Positions 58,325 to 64,000 of a stretch of DNA of 64,000 bases are shown piece after piece. Source of the DNA: Uloborus plumipes (taxonomy: Eukaryota; Arthropoda; Arachnida; Araneae; Uloboridae); NCBI GenBank assembly GCA_038373865.1, contig JAXGGA010002156.1, positions 38,501 to 102,500 on the forward strand. Reading direction: 5' to 3'. The notes under the pieces are model-generated. The model was given only the letters and a program-made list of their open reading frames with translations. It did no database searches and was not told where the DNA came from. Made by a program: the position numbers and the translations under genes. Each line of letters opens with the position of its first letter. Within the stretch, counting starts at the first letter, position 1.

Positions 58325-61236
58325 ACCATTAAGTAGGATAAAACTAAGAATAAGGATAAATCTCTACCTTTGTGAGGAAAGGTAAGTTACTGGAAACAAT
58401 TAATTATGTGAATATGCAGAAATGTACATTATCACATGTCTTAAGGTTATAAAAAATTCCTTCCAAAATATATTTAATAAAACGCAAAGGTTTTATATGA
58501 TTAATTCAGCATTTGTTGGGTGTATTTTTGTCAATAATTTCATTTCGCTCACATAAGGTAAAATGTTCCTTGTTCTCTCGAGATACGTGTCTGTATTATT
58601 TATTAGCAAATGATGCTGTTTTATTTTATGTTAAGTTAAATAACTATACTAGTTTAATAGCTTAGTTTACTTTAGCTAATAAAGGACCGTTTGACGATTA
58701 CAACTTCCATTTCCTTAAAAAAAAAATATTTAAAACGATTACAAGGCCTTTTTCAATTCTAAAAAACTTCAAAAAAACTCCGAGTTCTCTTCCTTTTTAA
58801 TACGCTTTCATTAGTTTCACTTGTGGGTTTGTTTGTCTGTATGTAACTCTGAAGAAAAGATAAAATTCACGTTCTTTGCAAATATGAAACTAATATATTT
58901 AATACTATTATTAATAATAAAAACTAAACTATATTATATGCTGATGTACAAATATCATAAGTTTCAGTTTTTTGTAAGTAACTGAATAAAAAACAAAATT
59001 CACGTTCTTAGTAAATATAAAAGTAATACATTTTTTACTATTATTAATACTAAAGGCTGAACTATATTATATAAACTATATTTCTTATATTATATATTGA
59101 TGTGTTTATTATAAGAGCATCTAAAAGCGTATTTTTTATTTTTTAAAAATAATTTAAAGATTATTTACATTTGCAAACATTTTTTTCCTAATAAAACTTT
59201 GTCTTATATTAAATTCATTTCATTCAATACCTCTTAGTTTAATAGTATACTTAATCCAAACTTTCTTGTTATCTGTGATAAGCCTTTCATTGCAAAGGAC
59301 TTTCCTAATATCCGTTAGACAAACATCCGAAGTTAAAAGCAAACATTTTAGCCTATCTTAATGCATTTAAAAATTCATTTAAAACTTCTCAATTCCAAGA
59401 CAAATCTAAAACGCGATTCGTTAACTTTAATTACATTTAATCGCAAAGTCTCTTTCGAATCAAAAACGGCAATTCAAAGTCGAATCTTTTAAAAATGCAT
59501 GTGAACAAAGAATTTTCAATTAGAAACGCTTTGGTTTTTAAGAATCCCTTGCGTTAACTTTTTAATCATTTGTGCTTAGAAGTGTGCTTTTAAGTTTCTA
59601 AACGTAAGGATTCTCTAGCGTGAGTAAACTTTTAAAAGCAAACAAAATTCTTAATGAAATTAATTGCATTTTTTCTTCAGTGATAAAAGTAAATCGAAAT
59701 AATTATGTATTGATTCAAAGAATCCGGTAAATGCATTACTTAGTTTAGTTTGAGCCTAATTTTGAATAATATAGGAAATAATTTTTATTTTTCAAATTTA
59801 AATTTAAAGCAACCTATCTTGCCTCGAGTAGTTTTATAATTGGATTCTGGAAATCTGTTGACCTTATAAAATGACCATATTTTCCCTTCTGCTAACGAAA
59901 ATAAGAAAATATACGAGCAAAATGCTCTCCTAATAACTAAAATAATTCCTTTTCTTAAAAGACAATAATTAAATTACTGATTCCACTTTTTTTTATTGAA
60001 AAAATATTTCTTAGAATTTTCTTACTTAAGCTTATATGCTTTGTTCAAAATTTAAGTACTCATTCTTTTTTGTTCGTCAAGAAAAACATCTGTGAATCAT
60101 TACATGTAATTGGTCACAAGAGAGAGTGTATTGAACAGTTTACTATTTGTATTATTGAATAAATGACTTTATCAGCAAAAACTGAAAGTAAAATGCATTA
60201 ACTGTCAGTTTGAAGTTTTATTCTCTGTATAATAATTTAAAAATCATTAATTTTGTACGGTAATCCTTTGCTGAAAGTGTTATTGGAGATTTTTTGGCAG
60301 TGTGAGTTTATTTCATTAGTATATTTAGGTAAAAAGATTGATGCATCTGAATGTAACCATTTGCTCAAAATGTAACACAACGGAGCACGGATGTTATTTT
60401 TTTTTTCATAACTGATAATCTGTATTTGAACCAAAAATATCCTTAAAAATGTGAATATCACTGCTGTTGTGATGAAAGCTTTATTATTAATTGGTTATTG
60501 TGAATCAAAACGAAAAGAGTTTTCCATTGTTGGGTATTTATAGAAGTAGATTTAATTGCAAAAATATTAGTAATCCTTTTCATTTACTGCTCACTTTTAA
60601 AAAGAATATGGTGTGCTTCTAAAGATATCCTCAAATCATCAATTTTTTTATAGTTTTCCCAAAAGATGTAGATAAACGTATATCTTTGCCACCGCTCTCC
60701 ATAAGTCATAGATTTGAAAAAGAATGCAATTTTATTTTAAATATGTACTTAGTATGGTATTGAAAATCGCTATACATACTTATAATCTTTGAATATAACT
60801 TGAGTTGAAATACATTTTGCAAAATTCTTTCATTAATTACGTTGGAAGTAAGTTTACTAGAACAATACATTATTATGTATTACATTTCCTTTTTTTCTGC
60901 GTCACTTCCTTTTTTGTTGGGGTGTAATATCAAACTTGTTTGTTTAACAAATTTCTCTTATTAACTCGATTTTATTAAGTAGATGATTTTGGTTCGAAGT
61001 ATGGATACAATTGGTACTTTAGTTTCGATCATCGATGTTTTGAAACACCTATGCTTTCTCTTTAATGTCGCCCCACTAGTTCGTGGGAAAAAAGGAAGAG
61101 CATATACGTATACACAGGAGTACAAGTGAAAAAATAAAGCAATCAAACAGACAAGAAAACGCTTGAAAACCACAATTTATATCTAACAACATAACCCGCA
61201 TTTCTGAAAACAGAAATATTTGAAATTCAAAAACCC
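58325..61236. repeat. Mostly unassigned; dispersed repeat at 58800-59075
   Basis: 58800-59075 matches 28915-29150 (GTTTCACTTGTGGGTTTG, AAAATTCACGTTCTT, AATACTATTATTAATA) and contains an internal second copy of the AAAATTCACGTTCTTAGTAA part. Otherwise AT-rich, no gene recognised. Confidence 0.55.
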
Positions 61237-61491
61237 TCATCAAAACTCCATTGACTCAGAAACTATTGAGTTTTAAAACGCAATTGTTAGCACACATTAT
61301 TTTTCGACGTACCATGCCAATGAAGAGATTCCGAAAGAATCGGAAAGAGTAGATTCGAAAACGGATCCGTTCCTCCCTTTTTGAGTATTGATGATCCTTA
61401 ATGGGGCGAGTCCGATTACAATCCTCTCGAGCTGTCTACTTTCCCAGGGAAATCGAGGGCATCTAATAGCCCTCTAAGAGCTTCAATGGTA
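61237..61491. repeat. 255-bp hairpin-rich direct repeat, copy 1
   Basis: Nearly identical to 61928-62181, about 690 bp away, and less AT-rich than its surroundings. Short inverted repeats can be seen: GAGGGCATCTAATAGCCCTC near 61456-61475, ACTCA..TGAGT near 61255-61272, and the palindrome AACGGATCCGTT. I recognise no RNA family or protein. Confidence 0.85.
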
Positions 61492-61927
61492 AAGTCAAAC
61501 TGTAGTACATTTGTTTGTACATTGAGTTAAGGTTGAAATGCTACACTTACAGTGGTAAACGTTGCACCATCTTGAAATCAATGGCAATGTAGTAGCAAAG
61601 TATACCTAAACTTGGGTAATTTTGCATAAGAGTTTGTCACAACGTAAAAAAAAAAAGAAGTAAAAAAATATTTTGTATTTTCAATTATTTAAAAATATTC
61701 ACACGCGAGTTAATAATATATTTTTGAAATATCATTTAAAAATTAGTAAGAGTATGCCAGCTGATAACGAATTTTGGACGAAATAACACGAGGTTTACGG
61801 TATTTGTTGAACAGTAAGAGAGAAAACGGCAAAAGAAAAAAAAAATCTAACGGACCAGAAAAAAACTAAAAGTCACGTTTTAAATCTAAAACCAGAACTC
61901 AGATGGCTTCAAATAAAAGTAATACCT

Positions 61928-62181
61928 TCATCAAAACTCCATTGACTCAGAAACTATTGAGTTTTAAAACGCAATTGTTAGCACACATTATTTTTCGACA
62001 TACCATCCCGATGAAGAGAATCCGAAAGAATCGGAAAGAGAAGATTCGAAAACGGATCCATTCCTCCCTTTCGAGTATTGACGATCCTTAATGGGGCGAG
62101 TCCGATTACAATCCTCTCGAGCTAACTACTTTCCCGGGGAAATCGAGGGCATCTAATAGCCCTCTAAGAGCTTCAATGGTA
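61928..62181. repeat. 255-bp hairpin-rich direct repeat, copy 2
   Basis: Differs from copy 1 at only a few scattered positions. The GAGGGC/GCCCTC hairpin is unchanged, while the AACGGATCCGTT palindrome is altered (GGATCCATTCC). A 62-residue frame spans part of it but is broken by a stop in copy 1. Confidence 0.85.
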
Positions 62182-62575
62182 GGAAACGATGTCAATAAAT
62201 CAAACTGTCCTTGAATGACTAAGTCTATTACTGCCTGAATATATCTGCATTAACGGGCGGGGTAAATGTATTGGATAATAAATGGACCATGTTACAGAGA
62301 TATGCGTGGACGAAATTGATTTTTAACACTCGCTGTTAGGCGGCCATTTGACAAAATTTCATTTTACGTTTACTCCAGTGTTCTTTATTGCGGCAGTCCA
62401 TCATACACTGCTGCCTAAGCAATGTTAATTGAGGAGGGAAAAAATACTAATAACCTAGAAATGGATACATTAATATATTTTAATTTGTAGGACAAAGAAA
62501 TAAATCATAATTATTAACCCAACATGCATAAATAATGAAGATATGCAATAACTTGTGGTGTTTTACACCTATGAA

Positions 62576-62753
62576 ATACACACGAGCCCGCTTAATAGAA
62601 TATCGGATAAAAGAATATCCCGCTTAATATGATACATTTATAGTGTACCAAACCATTGTAATGTATTATTTTGATACCGGATAATAGAATATCCCGCTTC
62701 GAATATTTTTTGTGGCAAAATGGCTATTCCATTAAGCGGGATCGACTATATCT
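62576..62753. mobile_element. Small Tigger-like MITE
   Basis: CCCGCTTAATAGAATATC at the left and, inverted at the right, GATCCCGCTTAATGGAATAG. CCCGCTT..GAATAT motifs repeat inside. About 178 bp between TA-rich flanks. Similar in style to pogo/Tigger MITEs. Confidence 0.65.
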
Positions 62754-63062
62754 AATTTAAATTAAGTTCTATATTAAACAATTTAATTTTGTGTAAGATA
62801 ATGCAAATAAACAAATTTTCGATACTGTAAAAAACAAAACAAAAAAAAAAACGAGTTTATTTAATGAGTGTTGCCGAAGTTTTTTGAAAGTTTTCAGTGA
62901 CACTTAACTCCATAAAAATGAACAAACAGAAAATTAAGAAAAACTAAAGAAAAAAATTTACAGCGACTAAATTTGTATAAGTATCAAATAGTGAATTGTA
63001 TTTTTACTAGGGTGGTCTAAAATTAAAAGCATCAAAAAGCATACTCTCCACAAGATTGCCTG

Positions 63063-63974
63063 CACTGTAAAAAATGTTATTTTTACAGTATAATATAACT
63101 CATTTTACCCATTAATGCCTGACATTTTTTTTCAAAGATATTTTGTATACTGGTTACAAACAGTGTTTAATGGACAGGAAAAATAATAAAAAATATGAAG
63201 CAAAAAAAAATATATTAAGGAAAGAAAATCGTGCCTTTAAAGTTACGATAGACCCTAGAGGACCATACTTTTTTTACTAAAATTTTTTCCGCCTACGATA
63301 TAATATTTAAATAGACATTTTATAAAAAGAAATAAAATCAGCAATTTACATAAACTGGGAAGCTGGGAATAACTTTGAAAACTTAGCTTTTTTTCTTGAG
63401 ATTGTGAACGATACAATTTTTGATAAAGATCATATTAAAACTTCTACAGAACATACTTTACAACGGTTATGTGCTGCAATCTGTTAATAACGAATTGAAA
63501 CAATACCAAGGTACTCATTGAACACTATTATTTGGTTGAAATGTTCATTTTGGGGAAATTCAGACCCTTTTTTTGACCGTCCTTAAAAAGGACGCTAGGC
63601 ATTAATGGTTTATTTCAGCAAATTTCTAAAATCAGTACGGTCTAAGGCCCGTACGCCTTATGTTCCAAAGAAAACCAATTTCCTAAGAAAACCAATTGAA
63701 ATGGCCAATTTTATAGTAATAAACTGTACAATTGCTAATTTTACAGTTTATTAGTGTGAATTTCACAGTTTTAAACTAAATCCTCTGCTGCCAGTATTAT
63801 GCTGTTATTTTTACAGTATAAATTCTACGGTAATAAACTGTAAAATTGTAAACTTTGCAGTAGAAAACTGTAAAATTGATAGTTTTACAGTTTATTACCG
63901 TGCATTTTACAGTTTGAAATTGGAACCTTGGCTGTATTATACTGTAAAAGCAACAGCTCATTTTTTGCAGCGTG
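63063..63974. mobile_element. CACTGTAAAA MITE family, copy 3, interrupted
   Basis: CACTGTAAAAAATGTTATTT at the left and ATTTTTTGCAGCGTG at the right. The TTAA-type element at 63108-63608 sits inside. Without it the length is about 410 bp, like copies 1 and 2. Confidence 0.85.
63108..63608. mobile_element. TTAA-type (piggyBac-like) element, copy 3, inverted
   Basis: Reverse orientation of 9661-10160: CCCATTAATGCCTGACA at the left, GGACGCTAGGCATTAATGG at the right, about 500 bp. Here the flanking duplication is TTTA rather than TTAA. It lies inside a CACTGTAAAA MITE. Confidence 0.85.
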
Positions 63975-64000
63975 CTGTTCCATATGGTAATTAAAAACTA

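Overview
This window is animal nuclear DNA, strongly AT-rich, and almost entirely intron plus mobile DNA. The only protein-coding gene I can support is an alkaline phosphatase (EC 3.1.3.1 family) on the minus strand. Four internal exons are visible, with GT..AG borders that join in frame: 34049-33829 (metal site, FIGDGMG), 19149-18975 (serine nucleophile, DSGACAT), 10362-10184 (THATP and SRYW) and 7383-7176 (ILGGGR). Introns are about 14.7, 8.6 and 2.8 kb. The signal-peptide exon(s) should lie above 34049, possibly beyond 64000. The C-terminal half should lie below position 1. I found neither with confidence. Long introns, tRNA-derived SINEs, low GC and arthropod-like LINE and mariner relics suggest an arthropod, perhaps a spider or other arachnid. 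That placement is inference.

Layout. 1-7175 (intron after exon D) holds a GC-rich scrap at the left edge, a LINE RNase H relic split by a small hAT element, eroded copies of exon D and its flank, and a 2.6-kb foldback element with 1.2-kb arms and a perfect 8-bp target duplication. 7384-18974 holds a Tigger-like MITE, a TTAA-type element almost touching exon C, a hAT-like element, a Tc1 transposase relic and a SINE. 19455-28388 is a tandem array of seven units of about 645 bp organised as two-unit higher-order repeats. Three palindromic TA-elements, two 180-bp MITEs, one SINE, one TTAA element and one Harbinger-like element are inserted in it, and the other units serve as natural empty sites.

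28389-34049 holds a MULE-like MITE, a mariner relic split by a TTAA element, a copied piece of exon A and then exon A itself. 34050-64000 is intron or 5' flank. It holds several local tandem duplications, three hAT-type elements or MITEs, a second foldback element, a Helitron nested in a TTAA element, a decaying tandem array, a SINE and a duplicated 255-bp hairpin-rich segment of unknown nature.

Apart from the phosphatase exons nothing here looks like a working gene. The transposon relics carry stops or frameshifts, or have no coding capacity. The window is mainly a record of repeat expansion inside one very long gene.
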